Positions 32,764-44,554 of a stretch of DNA of 64,000 bases are shown one piece after another. Both the position numbers and the translations under genes were made by a program. The notes under the pieces are model-generated. The model made no database searches and was not told the DNA's origin. It saw only the letters and a list, made by a program, of their open reading frames with translations. Where the stretch lies: NCBI GenBank assembly GCA_029718625.1, contig CM056380.1, positions 116,185,067 through 116,249,066 of the forward strand, read 5' to 3'. The stretch is from Synaphobranchus kaupii. Lineage: Eukaryota; Chordata; Actinopteri; Anguilliformes; Synaphobranchidae. Position 1 is the stretch's first letter, and the number at the start of each line of letters is the position of its first letter.

Positions 32764-32800
32764 GCTCACGGCCATCCCACACTGAAAAGGCCCGAACCCG
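32764..32800 (+). pseudogene. 5S 5' fragment (unit 21)
   Basis: Unchanged; preceded by CCGGCTTTTG. Confidence 0.9.
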
Positions 32801-32825
32801 AGCTGTATTGTGATAGCGCATTTTC

Positions 32826-32963
32826 AAAACTCAAGTGTCATCGATTGCAGTGCGCATTAGGTGTAAACGACAATTCGGCAGCTCAGAGCACCTGTCCTCA
32901 AGCGATCCGCTAGCCTCAGCCTTTCAGTAGCTTGGATGACAGGCTCACGCCACCGCGCCCAGC
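32826..32963 (-). ncRNA. 7SL Alu-domain-like element (unit 21)
   Basis: Standard later-array form. Confidence 0.7.
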
Positions 32964-33639
32964 GAAAGCCGAATGGCATTTTATTGCTTTTCTAGAAAGC
33001 AGTGTTGTGACGTCAAATAGGCATCAGTCTGATTCTCTGCGCAACGTTCCCTAGAGTGGTAGGCTATAAATAGGCAGAGGAAACAAGGTCAACAAGAAAA
33101 CAGCAAACATTAGGTCAATCGTTAGCCGACAGCAACGTGAAGTGAAATAAAAATAATAATAACGGGAGATTTTGCAAAAACAAAGCAGAAACTAAATAAG
33201 CCCCTCTTCAGTCTGACCGAAGCTAAACGAAAATCGAAATAAAAATAGAAAAGTAAGTAAAAGCAAACCTACTTAAAATTCAAAGTTATTCTGACAGGTT
33301 CGTTAATTTAGCTAAACCAGCAGCCAATCTATGCCTATAAATGAACATTTTGTTGTTAATATGAGTTCTGTAACTTATTAAATTGAGTTTGCAGGAAAAG
33401 ATAATTCTGAATAGAAACCGCTTGACGTGCCTTTACGAATGAATCCAAACACACATAGATTTTGATTGTACCAAAGAACAAATTCCGATAAGGAAAATGA
33501 CTAATTATGCAGTCGACAATATGCACTCTCGTAATTGTGCTCCTTTGACCGCGTTGATAAGCAAAATAAAGCGGAACCGGCGGTTGAAGTTTAGAAATAA
33601 TTTAACCCGGGTCAGCTCCGGTCAGCTCCGGTCACCTTC

Positions 33640-33758
33640 GCTCACGGCCATACCACACTGAAAATGCCCGAACTCGTCTGATCTCGGAAGCCAAGCTGTG
33701 TAGGGCCTGGTTAGTACTTGGATGGGAGACCGCCTGGGAATACTAGGTGCTGTAAGCA
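33640..33758 (+). rRNA. 5S rRNA, A/B chimera with A58T (unit 22)
   Basis: Sites 25, 26, 40 and 56 are class A, site 58 carries T as in unit 17, and site 68 is class B (C). The crossover therefore lies between positions 59 and 67 of the gene. The downstream spacer is class B. The flank holds a 10-bp tandem duplication of GTCAGCTCCG. Confidence 0.95.
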
Positions 33759-33994
33759 TTTTTAAAAGTTTTGTTTTCCGTTTTCGCACGCGATGGGGCT
33801 GTTCGCCGAGGTAAAAGGTGGAAACTATCACTGTATTATTCACAATGATGATAATTAAACGTATCCTAATTATGCAGTCGATAACATGCACTCTCGTAAT
33901 TGTGCTCCTTTGACCGCGTTGATAAACAGAATTAAGCGGAACCGGCGTTTGAAATTTAGAAACAATTTAACCCGGGTCAGCTCATTTCACCTTT

Positions 33995-34031
33995 GCTCAC
34001 GGCCATCCCACACTGAAAAGGCCCGAACCCG
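33995..34031 (+). pseudogene. 5S 5' fragment (unit 22)
   Basis: Unchanged 37-nt fragment. Confidence 0.9.
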
Positions 34032-34056
34032 AGCTGTATTGTGATAGCGCATTTTC

Positions 34057-34194
34057 AAAACTCAAGTGTCATCGATTGCAGTGCGCATTAGGTGTAAACG
34101 ACAATTCGGCAGCTCAGAGCACCTGTCCTCAAGCGATCCGCTAGCCTCAGCCTTTCAGTAGCTTGGATGACAGGCTCACGCCACCGCGCCCAGC
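34057..34194 (-). ncRNA. 7SL Alu-domain-like element (unit 22)
   Basis: Standard later-array form. Confidence 0.7.
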
Positions 34195-34860
34195 GAAAGC
34201 CGAATGGCATTTTATTGCTTTTCTAGAAAGCAGTGTTGTGACGTCAAATAGGCATCAGTCTGATTCTCTGCGCAACGTTCCCTAGAGTGGTAGGCTATAA
34301 ATAGGCAGAGGAAACAAGGTCAACAAGAAAACAGCAAACATTAGGTCAATCGTTAGCCGACAGCAACGTGAAGTGAAATAAAAATAATAATAACGGGAGA
34401 TTTTGCAAAAACAAAGCAGAAACTAAATAAGCCCCTCTTCAGTCTGACCGAAGCTAAACGAAAATCGAAATAAAAATAGAAAAGTAAGTAAAAGCAAACC
34501 TACTTAAAATTCAAAGTTATTCTGACAGGTTCGTTAATTTAGCTAAACCAGCAGCCAATCTATGCCTATAAATGAACATTTTGTTGTTAATATGAGTTCT
34601 GTAACTTATTAAATTGAGTTTGCAGGAAAAGATCATTCTGAATAGAAACCGCTTGACGTGCCTTTACGCATGAATCCAAACACACATAGATTTTGATTGT
34701 ACCAAAGAACAAATTCCGATAAGGAAAATGACTAATTATGCAGTCGACAATATGCACTCTCGTAATTGTGCTCCTTTGACCGCGTTGATAAGCAAAATAA
34801 AGCGGAACCGGCGGTTGAAGTTTAGAAATAATTTAACCCGGGTCAGCTCCGGTCACCTTC

Positions 34861-34979
34861 GCTCACGGCCATACCACACTGAAAATGCCCGAACTCGTCT
34901 GATCTCGGAAGCCAAGCAGTGTAGGGCTTGGTTAGTACTTGGATGGGAGACCGCCTGGGAATACTAGGTGCTGTAAGCA
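34861..34979 (+). rRNA. 5S rRNA class A (unit 23)
   Basis: Identical to the class A reference. Confidence 0.98.
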
Positions 34980-35221
34980 TTTTTAAAAGTTTTGTTTTCC
35001 GTTTTCGCACGCGATGGGGCTGTTCGCCGAGGTAAAAGGTGGAAACTATCACTGTATTATTCACAATGATGATAATTAAACGTCTTCGTATCCTAATTAT
35101 GCAGTCGATAATATTCACTCTCGTAATTTTGCTCCTTTGACCGCGTTGATAAGCAAAATTAAACGGAACCGGCGGTTGACGTTTAGAAACAATTTAACCC
35201 GGGTCAGCTCAGGGCAACTTC

Positions 35222-35340
35222 GCTCACGGCCATACCACACTGAAAGAGCCCGAACTCGTCCGATCTCGGAAGCCAAACAGTGTAGGGCCTGGTTAGTACT
35301 TGGATGGGAGACCGCCTGGGAATACTAGGTGCTGTAAGCA
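35222..35340 (+). rRNA. 5S rRNA class B (unit 23)
   Basis: Identical to the class B reference. Confidence 0.97.
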
Positions 35341-35576
35341 TTTTTAAAAGTTTTGTTTTCCGTTTTCGCACGCGATGGGGCTGTTCGCCGAGGTAAAAGG
35401 TGGAAACTATCACTGTATTATTCACAATGATGATAATTAAACGTATCCTAATTATGCAGTCGATAACATGCACTCTCGTAATTGTGCTCCTTTGACCGCG
35501 TTGATAAACAGAATTAAGCGGAACCGGCGTTTGAAATTTAGAAACAATTTAACCCGGGTCAGCTCATTTCACCTTT

Positions 35577-35613
35577 GCTCACGGCCATCCCACACTGAAA
35601 AGGCCCGAACCCG
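35577..35613 (+). pseudogene. 5S 5' fragment (unit 23)
   Basis: Unchanged 37-nt fragment. Confidence 0.9.
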
Positions 35614-35638
35614 AGCTGTATTGTGATAGCGCATTTTC

Positions 35639-35776
35639 AAAACTCAAGTGTCATCGATTGCAGTGCGCATTAGGTGTAAACGACAATTCGGCAGCTCAGA
35701 GCACCTGTCCTCAAGCGATCCGCTAGCCTCAGCCTTTCAGTAGCTTGGATGACAGGCTCACGCCACCGCGCCCAGC
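35639..35776 (-). ncRNA. 7SL Alu-domain-like element (unit 23)
   Basis: Standard later-array form. Confidence 0.7.
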
Positions 35777-36442
35777 GAAAGCCGAATGGCATTTTATTGC
35801 TTTTCTAGAAAGCAGTGTTGTGACGTCAAATAGGCATCAGTCTGATTCTCTGCGCAACGTTCCCTAGAGTGGTAGGCTATAAATAGGCAGAGGAAACAAG
35901 GTCAACAAGCAAACAGCAAACATTAGGTCAATCGTTAGCCGACAGCAACGTGAAGTGAAATAAAAATAATAATAACGGGAGATTTTGCAAAAACAAAGCA
36001 GAAACTAAATAAGCCCCTCTTCAGTCTGACCGAAGCTAAACGAAAATCGAAATAAAAATAGAAAAGTAAGTAAAAGCAAACCTACTTAAAATTCAAAGTT
36101 ATTCTGACAGGTTCGTTAATTTAGCTAAACCAGCAGCCAATCTATGCCTATAAATGAACATTTTGTTGTTAATATGAGTTCTGTAACTTATTAAATTGAG
36201 TTTGCAGGAAAAGATAATTCTGAATAGAAACCGCTTGACGTGCCTTTACGCATGAATCCAAACACACATAGATTTTGATTGTACCACAGAACAAATTCCG
36301 ATAAGGAAAATGACTAATTATGCAGTCGACAATATGCACTCTCGTAATTGTGCTCCTTTGACCGCGTTGATAAGCAAAATAAAGCGGAACCGGCGGTTGA
36401 AGTTTAGAAATAATTTAACCCGGGTCAGCTCCGGTCACCTTC

Positions 36443-36561
36443 GCTCACGGCCATACCACACTGAAAATGCCCGAACTCGTCTGATCTCGGAAGCCAAGCT
36501 GTGTAGGGCTTGGTTAGTACTTGGATGGGAGACCGCCTGGGAATACTAGGTGCTGTAAGCA
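36443..36561 (+). rRNA. 5S rRNA class A with A58T (unit 24)
   Basis: Same A58T as units 17 and 21. Confidence 0.94.
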
Positions 36562-36803
36562 TTTTTAAAAGTTTTGTTTTCCGTTTTCGCACGCGATGAG
36601 GCTGTTCGCCGAGGTAAAAGGTGGAAACTATCACTGTATTATTCACAATGATGATAATTAAACGTCTTCGTATCCTAATTATGCAGTCGATAATATTCAC
36701 TCTCGTAATTTTGCTCCTTTGACCGCGTTGATAAGCAAAATTAAACGGAACCGGCGGTTGACGTTTAGAAACAATTTAACCCGGGTCAGCTCAGGGCAAC
36801 TTC

Positions 36804-36922
36804 GCTCACGGCCATACCACACTGAAAGAGCCCGAACTCGTCCGATCTCGGAAGCCAAACAGTGTAGGGCCTGGTTAGTACTTGGATGGGAGACCGCCTG
36901 GGAATACTAGGTGCTGTAAGCA
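36804..36922 (+). rRNA. 5S rRNA class B (unit 24)
   Basis: Identical to the class B reference. Confidence 0.97.
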
Positions 36923-37158
36923 TTTTTAAAAGTTTTGTTTTCCGTTTTCGCACGCGATGGGGCTGTTCGCCGAGGTAAAAGGTGGAAACTATCACTGTAT
37001 TATTCACAATGATGATAATTAAACGTATCCTAATTATGCAGTCGATAACATGCACTCTCGTAATTGTGCTCCTTTGACCGCGTTGATAAACAGAATTAAG
37101 CGGAACCGGCTTTTGAAATGTAGAAACAATTTAACCCGGGTCAGCTCATTTCACCTTT

Positions 37159-37195
37159 GCTCACGGCCATCCCACACTGAAAAGGCCCGAACCCG
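37159..37195 (+). pseudogene. 5S 5' fragment (unit 24)
   Basis: Unchanged; preceded by CCGGCTTTTGAAATG. Confidence 0.9.
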
Positions 37196-37220
37196 AGCTG
37201 TATTGTGATAGCGCATTTTC

Positions 37221-37358
37221 AAAACTCAAGTGTCATCGATTGCAGTGCGCATTAGGTGTAAACGACAATTCGGCAGCTCAGAGCACCTGTCCTCAAGCGA
37301 TCCGCTAGCCTCAGCCTTTCAGTAGCTTGGATGACAGGCTCACGCCACCGCGCCCAGC
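37221..37358 (-). ncRNA. 7SL Alu-domain-like element (unit 24)
   Basis: Standard later-array form. Confidence 0.7.
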
Positions 37359-38024
37359 GAAAGCCGAATGGCATTTTATTGCTTTTCTAGAAAGCAGTGT
37401 TGTGACGTCAAATAGGCATCAGTCTGATTCTCTGCGCAACGTTCCCTAGAGTGGTAGGCTATAAATAGGCAGAGGAAACAAGGTCAACAAGAAAACAGCA
37501 AACATTAGGTCAATCGTTAGCCGACAGCAACGTGAAGTGAAATAAAAATAATAATAACGGGAGATTTTGCAAAAACAAAGCAGAAACTAAATAAGCCCCT
37601 CTTCAGTCTGACCGAAGCTAAACGAAAATCGAAATAAAAATAGAAAAGTAAGTAAAAGCAAACCTACTTAAAATTCAAAGTTATTCTGACAGGTTCGTTA
37701 ATTTAGCTAAACCAGCAGCCAATCTATGCCTATAAATGAACATTTTGTTGTTAATATGAGTTCTGTAACTTATTAAATTGAGTTTGCAGGAAAAGATAAT
37801 TCTGAATAGAAACCGCTTGACGTGCCTTTACGAATGAATCCAAACACACATAGATTTTGATTGTACCAAAGAACAAATTCCGATAAGGAAAATGACTAAT
37901 TATGCAGTCGACAATATGCACTCTCGTAATTGTGCTCCTTTGACCGCGTTGATAAACAGAATTAAGCGGAACCGGCGTTTGAAATTTAGAAACAATTTAA
38001 CCCGGGTCAGCTCATTTCACCTTT

Positions 38025-38061
38025 GCTCACGGCCATCCCACACTGAAAAGGCCCGAACCCG
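38025..38061 (+). pseudogene. 5S 5' fragment, only 5S remnant of unit 25
   Basis: Unchanged 37-nt fragment. Confidence 0.9.
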
Positions 38062-38086
38062 AGCTGTATTGTGATAGCGCATTTTC

Positions 38087-38224
38087 AAAACTCAAGTGTC
38101 ATCGATTGCAGTGCGCATTAGGTGTAAACGACAATTCGGCAGCTCAGAGCACCTGTCCTCAAGCGATCCGCTAGCCTCAGCCTTTCAGTAGCTTGGATGA
38201 CAGGCTCACGCCACCGCGCCCAGC
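38087..38224 (-). ncRNA. 7SL Alu-domain-like element (unit 25)
   Basis: Kept intact although both 5S genes of this unit were lost. Confidence 0.7.
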
Positions 38225-38890
38225 GAAAGCCGAATGGCATTTTATTGCTTTTCTAGAAAGCAGTGTTGTGACGTCAAATAGGCATCAGTCTGATTCTCTG
38301 CGCAACGTTCCCTAGAGTGGTAGGCTATAAATAGGCAGAGGAAACAAGGTCAACAAGAAAACAGCAAACATTAGGTCAATCGTTAGCCGACAGCAACGTG
38401 AAGTGAAATAAAAATAATAATAACGGGAGATTTTGCAAAAACAAAGCAGAAACTAAATAAGCCCCTCTTCAGTCTGACCGAAGCTAAACGAAAATCGAAA
38501 TAAAAATAGAAAAGTAAGTAAAAGCAAACCTACTTAAAATTCAAAGTTATTCTGACAGGTTCGTTAATTTAGCTAAACCAGCAGCCAATCTATGCCTATA
38601 AATGGACATTTTGTTGTTAATATGAGTTCTGTAACTTATTAAATTGAGTTTGCAGGAAAAGATAATTCTGAATAGAAACCGCTTGACGTGCCTTTACGCA
38701 TGAATCCAAACACACATAGATTTTGATTGTACCAAAGAACAAATTCCGATAAGGAAAATGACTAATTATGCAGTCGACAATATGCACTCTCGTAATTGTG
38801 CTCCTTTGACCGCGTTGATAAGCAAAATAAAGCGGAACCGGCGGTTGAAGTTTAGAAATAATTTAACCCGGGTCAGCTCCGGTCACCTTC

Positions 38891-39009
38891 GCTCACGGCC
38901 ATACCACACTGAAAATGCCCGAACTCGTCTGATCTCGGAAGCCAAGCAGTGTAGGGCTTGGTTAGTACTTGGATGGGAGACCGCCTGGGAATACTAGGTG
39001 CTGTAAGCA
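38891..39009 (+). rRNA. 5S rRNA class A (unit 26)
   Basis: Identical to the class A reference. Confidence 0.98.
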
Positions 39010-39251
39010 TTTTTAAAAGTTTTGTTTTCCGTTTTCGCACGCGATGGGGCTGTTCGCCGAGGTAAAAGGTGGAAACTATCACTGTATTATTCACAATGAT
39101 GATAATTAAACGTCTTCGTATCCTAATTATGCAGTCGATAATATTCACTCTCGTAATTTTGCTCCTTTGACCGCGTTGATAAGCAAAATTAAACGGAACC
39201 GGCGGTTGACGTTTAGAAACAATTTAACCCGGGTCAGCTCAGGGCAACTTC

Positions 39252-39370
39252 GCTCACGGCCATACCACACTGAAAGAGCCCGAACTCGTCCGATCTCGGA
39301 AGCCAAACAGTGTAGGGCCTGGTTAGTACTTGGATGGGAGACCGCCTGGGAATACTAGGTGCTGTAAGCA
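39252..39370 (+). rRNA. 5S rRNA class B (unit 26)
   Basis: Identical to the class B reference. Confidence 0.97.
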
Positions 39371-39606
39371 TTTTTAAAAGTTTTGTTTTCCGTTTTCGCA
39401 CGCGATGGGGCTGTTCGCCGAGGTAAAAGGTGGAAACTATCACTGTATTATTCACAATGATGATAATTAAACGTATCCTAATTATGCAGTCGATAATATG
39501 CACTCTCGTAATTGTGCTCCTTTGACCGCGTTGATAAACAGAATTAAGCGGAACCGGCGTTTGAAATTTAGAAACAATTTAACCCGGGTCAGCTCATTTC
39601 ACCTTT

Positions 39607-39643
39607 GCTCACGGCCATCCCACACTGAAAAGGCCCGAACCCG
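39607..39643 (+). pseudogene. 5S 5' fragment (unit 26)
   Basis: Unchanged 37-nt fragment. Confidence 0.9.
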
Positions 39644-39668
39644 AGCTGTATTGTGATAGCGCATTTTC

Positions 39669-39806
39669 AAAACTCAAGTGTCATCGATTGCAGTGCGCAT
39701 TAGGTGTAAACGACAATTCGGCAGCTCAGAGCACCTGTCCTCAAGCGATCCGCTAGCCTCAGCCTTTCAGTAGCTTGGATGACAGGCTCACGCCACCGCG
39801 CCCAGC
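39669..39806 (-). ncRNA. 7SL Alu-domain-like element (unit 26)
   Basis: Standard later-array form. Confidence 0.7.
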
Positions 39807-40472
39807 GAAAGCCGAATGGCATTTTATTGCTTTTCTAGAAAGCAGTGTTGTGACGTCAAATAGGCATCAGTCTGATTCTCTGCGCAACGTTCCCTAGAGT
39901 GGTAGGCTATAAATAGGCAGAGGAAACAAGGTCAACAAGAAAACAGCAAACATTAGGTCAATCGTTAGCCGACAGCAACGTGAAGTGAAATAAAAATAAT
40001 AATAACGGGAGATTTTGCAAAAACAAAGCAGAAACTAAATAAGCCCCTCTTCAGTCTGACCGAAGCTAAACGAAAATCGAAATAAAAATAGAAAAGTAAG
40101 TAAAAGCAAACCTACTTAAAATTCAAAGTTATTCTGACAGGTTCGTTAATTTAGCTAAACCAGCAGCCAATCTATGCCTATAAATGAACATTTTGTTGTT
40201 AATATGAGTTCTGTAACTTATTAAATTGAGTTTGCAGGAAAAGATCATTCTGAATAGAAACCGCTTGACGTGCCTTTACGCATGAATCCAAACACACATA
40301 GATTTTGATTGTACCAAAGAACAAATTCAGATAAGGAAAATGACTAATTATGCAGTCGACAATATGCACTCTCGTAATTGTGCTCCTTTGACCGCGTTGA
40401 TAAGCAAAATAAAGCGGAACCGGCGGTTGAAGTTTAGAAATAATTTAACCCGCGTCAGCTCCGGTCACCTTT

Positions 40473-40591
40473 GCTCACGGCCATACCACACTGAAAATGC
40501 CCGAACTCGTCTGATCTCGGAAGCCAAGCAGTGTAGGGCTTGGTTAGTACTTAGATGGGAGACCGCCTGGGAATACTAGGTGCTGTAAGCA
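40473..40591 (+). rRNA. 5S rRNA class A with G81A (unit 27)
   Basis: G81A (CTTAGATGGG) lies in box C; insect 5S genes carry A here, so it may be tolerated. The flank reads CCCGCGTCAG instead of CCCGGGTCAG and CCTTTG. Shared in part with unit 29. Confidence 0.94.
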
Positions 40592-40833
40592 TTTTTAAAA
40601 GTTTTGTTTTCCGTTTTCGCACGCGATGGGGCTGTTCGCCGAGGTAAAAGGTGGAAACTATCACTGTATTATTCACAATGATGATAATTAAACGTCTTCG
40701 TATCCTAATTATGCAGTCGATAATATTCACTCTCGTAATTTTGCTCCTTTGACCGCGTTGATAAGCAAAATTAAACGGAACCGGCGGTTGACGTTTAGAA
40801 ACAATTTAACCCGGGTCAGCTCAGGGCAACTTC

Positions 40834-40952
40834 GCTCACGGCCATACCACACTGAAAGAGCCCGAACTCGTCCGATCTCGGAAGCCAAACAGTGTAGGGC
40901 CTGGTTAGTACTTGGATGGGAGACCGCCTGGGAATACTAGGTGCTGTAAGAA
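40834..40952 (+). rRNA. 5S rRNA class B with C118A (unit 27)
   Basis: C118A removes the terminal helix I pair (GTAAGAATTTTT). The following spacer reads AATAG in place of AAAAG. Confidence 0.93.
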
Positions 40953-41188
40953 TTTTTAATAGTTTTGTTTTCCGTTTTCGCACGCGATGGGGCTGTTCGC
41001 CGAGGTAAAAGGTGGAAACTATCACTGTATTATTCACAATGATGATAATTAAACGTATCCTAATTATGCAGTCGATAATATGCACTCTCGTAATTGTGCT
41101 CCTTTGACCGCGTTGATAAACAGAATTAAGCGGAACCGGCGTTTGAAATTTAGAAACAATTTAACCCGGGTCAGCTCATTTCACCTTT

Positions 41189-41225
41189 GCTCACGGCCAT
41201 CCCACACTGAAAAGGCCCGAACCCG
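41189..41225 (+). pseudogene. 5S 5' fragment (unit 27)
   Basis: Unchanged 37-nt fragment. Confidence 0.9.
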
Positions 41226-41250
41226 AGCTGTATTGTGATAGCGCATTTTC

Positions 41251-41388
41251 AAAACTCAAGTGTCATCGATTGCAGTGCGCATTAGGTGTAAACGACAATT
41301 CGGCAGCTCAGAGCACCTGTCCTCAAGCGATCCGCTAGCCTCAGCCTTTCAGTAGCTTGGATGACAGGCTCACGCCACCGCGCCCAGC
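41251..41388 (-). ncRNA. 7SL Alu-domain-like element (unit 27)
   Basis: Standard later-array form. Confidence 0.7.
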
Positions 41389-42055
41389 GAAAGCCGAATG
41401 GCATTTTATTGCTTTTCTAGAAAGCAGTGTTGTGACGTCAAATAGGCATCAGTCTGATTCTCTGCGCAACGTTCCCTAGAGTGGTAGGCTATAAATAGGC
41501 AGAGGAAACAAGGTCAACAAGAAAACAGCAAACATTAGGTCAATCGTTAGCCGACAGCAACGTGAAGTGAAATAAAAATAATAATAACGGGAGATTTTGC
41601 AAAAACAAAGCAGAAACTAAATAAGCCCCTCTTTCAGTCTGACCGAAGCTAAACGAAAATCGAAATAAAAATAGAAAAGTAAGTAAAAGCAAACCTACTT
41701 AAAATTCAAAGTTATTCTGACAGGTTCGTTAATTTAGCTAAACCAGCAGCCAATCTATGCCTATAAATGAACATTTTGTTGTTAATATGAGTTCTGTAAC
41801 TTATTAAATTGAGTTTGCAGGAAAAGATCATTCTGAATAGAAACCGCTTGACGTGCCTTTACGCATGAATCCAAATACACATAGATTTTGATTGTACCAA
41901 AGAACAAATTCCGATAAGGAAAATGACTAATTATGCAGTCGACAATATGCACTCTCGTAATTGTGCTCCTTTGACCGCGTTGATAAGCAAAATAAAGCGG
42001 AACCGGCGGTTGAAGTTTAGAAATAATTTAACCCGGGTCAGCTCCGGTCACCTTC

Positions 42056-42174
42056 GCTCACGGCCATACCACACTGAAAATGCCCGAACTCGTCTGATCT
42101 CGGAAGCCAAGCAGTGTAGGGCTTGGTTAGTACTTGGATGGGAGACCGCCTGGGAATACTAGGTGCTGTAAGCA
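42056..42174 (+). rRNA. 5S rRNA class A (unit 28)
   Basis: Class A reference; the leader has one extra T (CTCTTTCAG). Confidence 0.98.
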
Positions 42175-42417
42175 TTTTTAAAAGTTTTGTTTTCCGTTTT
42201 CGCACGCGATGGGGCTGTTCGCCGAGGTAAAAGGTGGAAACCATCACTGTATTATTCACAATGATGATAATTAAACGTCTTCGTATCCTAATTATGCAGT
42301 CGATAATATTCACTCTCGTAATTTTGCTCCTTTGACCGCGTTGATAAGCAAAATTAAACGGAACCCGGCGGTTGACGTTTAGAAACAATTTAACCCGGGT
42401 CAGCTCAGGGCAACTTC

Positions 42418-42536
42418 GCTCACGGCCATACCACACTGAAAGAGCCCGAACTCGTCCGATCTCGGAAGCCAAACAGTGTAGGGCCTGGTTAGTACTTGGA
42501 TGGGAGACCGCCTGGGAATACTAGGTGCTGTAAGCA
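42418..42536 (+). rRNA. 5S rRNA class B (unit 28)
   Basis: Class B reference. A single C insertion upstream (GAACCCGGCGG) merges minus-strand frames into an accidental 144-codon frame that is not a gene. Confidence 0.97.
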
Positions 42537-42772
42537 TTTTTAATAGTTTTGTTTTCCGTTTTCACACGCGATGGGGCTGTTCGCCGAGGTAAAAGGTGGA
42601 AACTATCACTGTATTATTCACAATGATGATAATTAAACGTATCCTAATTATGCAGTCGATAATATGCACTCTCGTAATTGTGCTCCTTTGACCGCGTTGA
42701 TAAACAGAATTAAGCGGAACCGGCGTTTGAAATTTAGAAACAATTTAACCCGGGTCAGCTCATTTCACCTTT

Positions 42773-42809
42773 GCTCACGGCCATCCCACACTGAAAAGGC
42801 CCGAACCCG
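42773..42809 (+). pseudogene. 5S 5' fragment (unit 28)
   Basis: Unchanged 37-nt fragment. Confidence 0.9.
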
Positions 42810-42834
42810 AGCTGTATTGTGATAGCGCATTTTC

Positions 42835-42972
42835 AAAACTCAAGTGTCATCGATTGCAGTGCGCATTAGGTGTAAACGACAATTCGGCAGCTCAGAGCAC
42901 CTGTCCTCAAGCGATCCGCTAGCCTCAGCCTTTCAGTAGCTTGGATGACAGGCTCACGCCACCGCGCCCAGC
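42835..42972 (-). ncRNA. 7SL Alu-domain-like element (unit 28)
   Basis: Standard later-array form. Confidence 0.7.
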
Positions 42973-43638
42973 GAAAGCCGAATGGCATTTTATTGCTTTT
43001 CTAGAAAGCAGTGTTGTGACGTCAAATAGGCATCAGTCTGATTCTCTGCGCAACGTTCCCTAGAGTGGTAGGCTATAAATAGGCAGAGGAAACAAGGTCA
43101 ACAAGAAAACAGCAAACATTAGGTCAATCGTTAGCCGACAGCAACGTGAAGTGAAATAAAAATAATAATAACGGGAGATTTTGCAAAAACAAAGCAGAAA
43201 CTAAATAAGCCCCTCTTCAGTCTGACCGAAGCTAAACGAAAATCGAAATAAAAATAGAAAAGTAAGTAAAAGCAAACCTACTTAAAATTCAAAGTTATTC
43301 TGACAGGTTCGTTAATTTAGCTAAACCAGCAGCCAATCTATGCCTATAAATGAACATTTTGTTGTTAATATGAGTTCTGTAACTTATTAAATTGAGTTTG
43401 CAGGAAAAGATAATTCTGAATAGAAACCGCTTGACGTGCCTTTACGCATGAATCCAAACACACATAGATTTTGATTGTACCAAAGAACAAATTCAGATAA
43501 GGAAAATGACTAATTATGCAGTCGACAATATGCACTCTCGTAATTGTGCTCCTTTGACCGCGTTGATAAGCAAAATAAAGCGGAACCGGCGGTTGAAGTT
43601 TAGAAATAATTTAACCCGCGTCAGCTCCGGTCACCTTC

Positions 43639-43757
43639 GCTCACGGCCATACCACACTGAAAATGCCCGAACTCGTCTGATCTCGGCAGCCAAGCAGTGT
43701 AGGGCTTGGTTAGTACTTAGATGGGAGACCGCCTGGGAATACTAGGTGCTGTAAGCA
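43639..43757 (+). rRNA. 5S rRNA class A with A49C and G81A (unit 29)
   Basis: Combines G81A of unit 27 with A49C of units 31-36 and 40-41. A49 is one of the two bulged adenines of helix III. Confidence 0.93.
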
Positions 43758-43999
43758 TTTTTAAAAGTTTTGTTTTCCGTTTTCGCACGCGATGGGGCTG
43801 TTCGCCGAGGTAAAAGGTGGAAACTATCACTGTATTATTCACAATGATGATAATTAAACGTCTTCGTATCCTAATTATGCAGTCGATAATATTCACTCTC
43901 GTAATTTTGCTCCTTTGACCGCGTTGATAAGCAAAATTAAACGGAACCGGCGGTTGACGTTTAGAAACAATTTAACCCGGGTCAGCTCAGGGCGACTTC

Positions 44000-44118
44000 G
44001 CTCACGGCCATACCACACTGAAAGAGCCCGAACTCGTCCGATCTCGGAAGCCAAACAGTGTAGGGCCTGGTTAGTACTTGGATGGGAGACCGCCTGGGAA
44101 TACTAGGTGCTGTAAGCA
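44000..44118 (+). rRNA. 5S rRNA class B (unit 29)
   Basis: Class B reference behind the GGGCGACTTC flank variant. Confidence 0.97.
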
Positions 44119-44354
44119 TTTTTAAAAGTTTTGTTTTCCGTTTTCGCACGCGATGGGGCTGTTCGCCGAGGTAAAAGGTGGAAACTATCACTGTATTATT
44201 CACAATGATGATAATTAAACGTATCCTAATTATGCAGTCGATAATATGCACTCTCGTAATTGTGCTCCTTTGACCGCGTTGATAAACAGAATTAAGCGGA
44301 ACCGGCGTTTGAAATTTAGAAACAATTTAACCCGGGTCAGCTCATTTCACCTTT

Positions 44355-44391
44355 GCTCACGGCCATCCCACACTGAAAAGGCCCGAACCCG
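44355..44391 (+). pseudogene. 5S 5' fragment (unit 29)
   Basis: Unchanged 37-nt fragment. Confidence 0.9.
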
Positions 44392-44416
44392 AGCTGTATT
44401 GTGATAGCGCATTTTC

Positions 44417-44554
44417 AAAACTCAAGTGTCATCGATTGCAGTGCGCATTAGGTGTAAACGACAATTCGGCAGCTCAGAGCACCTGTCCTCAAGCGATCCG
44501 CTAGCCTCAGCCTTTCAGTAGCTTGGATGACAGGCTCACGCCACCGCGCCCAGC
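44417..44554 (-). ncRNA. 7SL Alu-domain-like element (unit 29)
   Basis: Standard later-array form. Confidence 0.7.

Larger units (their letters stand above)
37491..38356 (+). repeat. Contracted 866-bp unit 25 without any full 5S gene
   Basis: The first sub-repeat begins normally (GCAGTCGACAATATG) but continues as the third (AAACAGAATTAAG), so exactly two sub-repeats (716 bp) are gone. Leader, 5S fragment, 7SL-like element, CRE and TATA remain. Confidence 0.95.
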
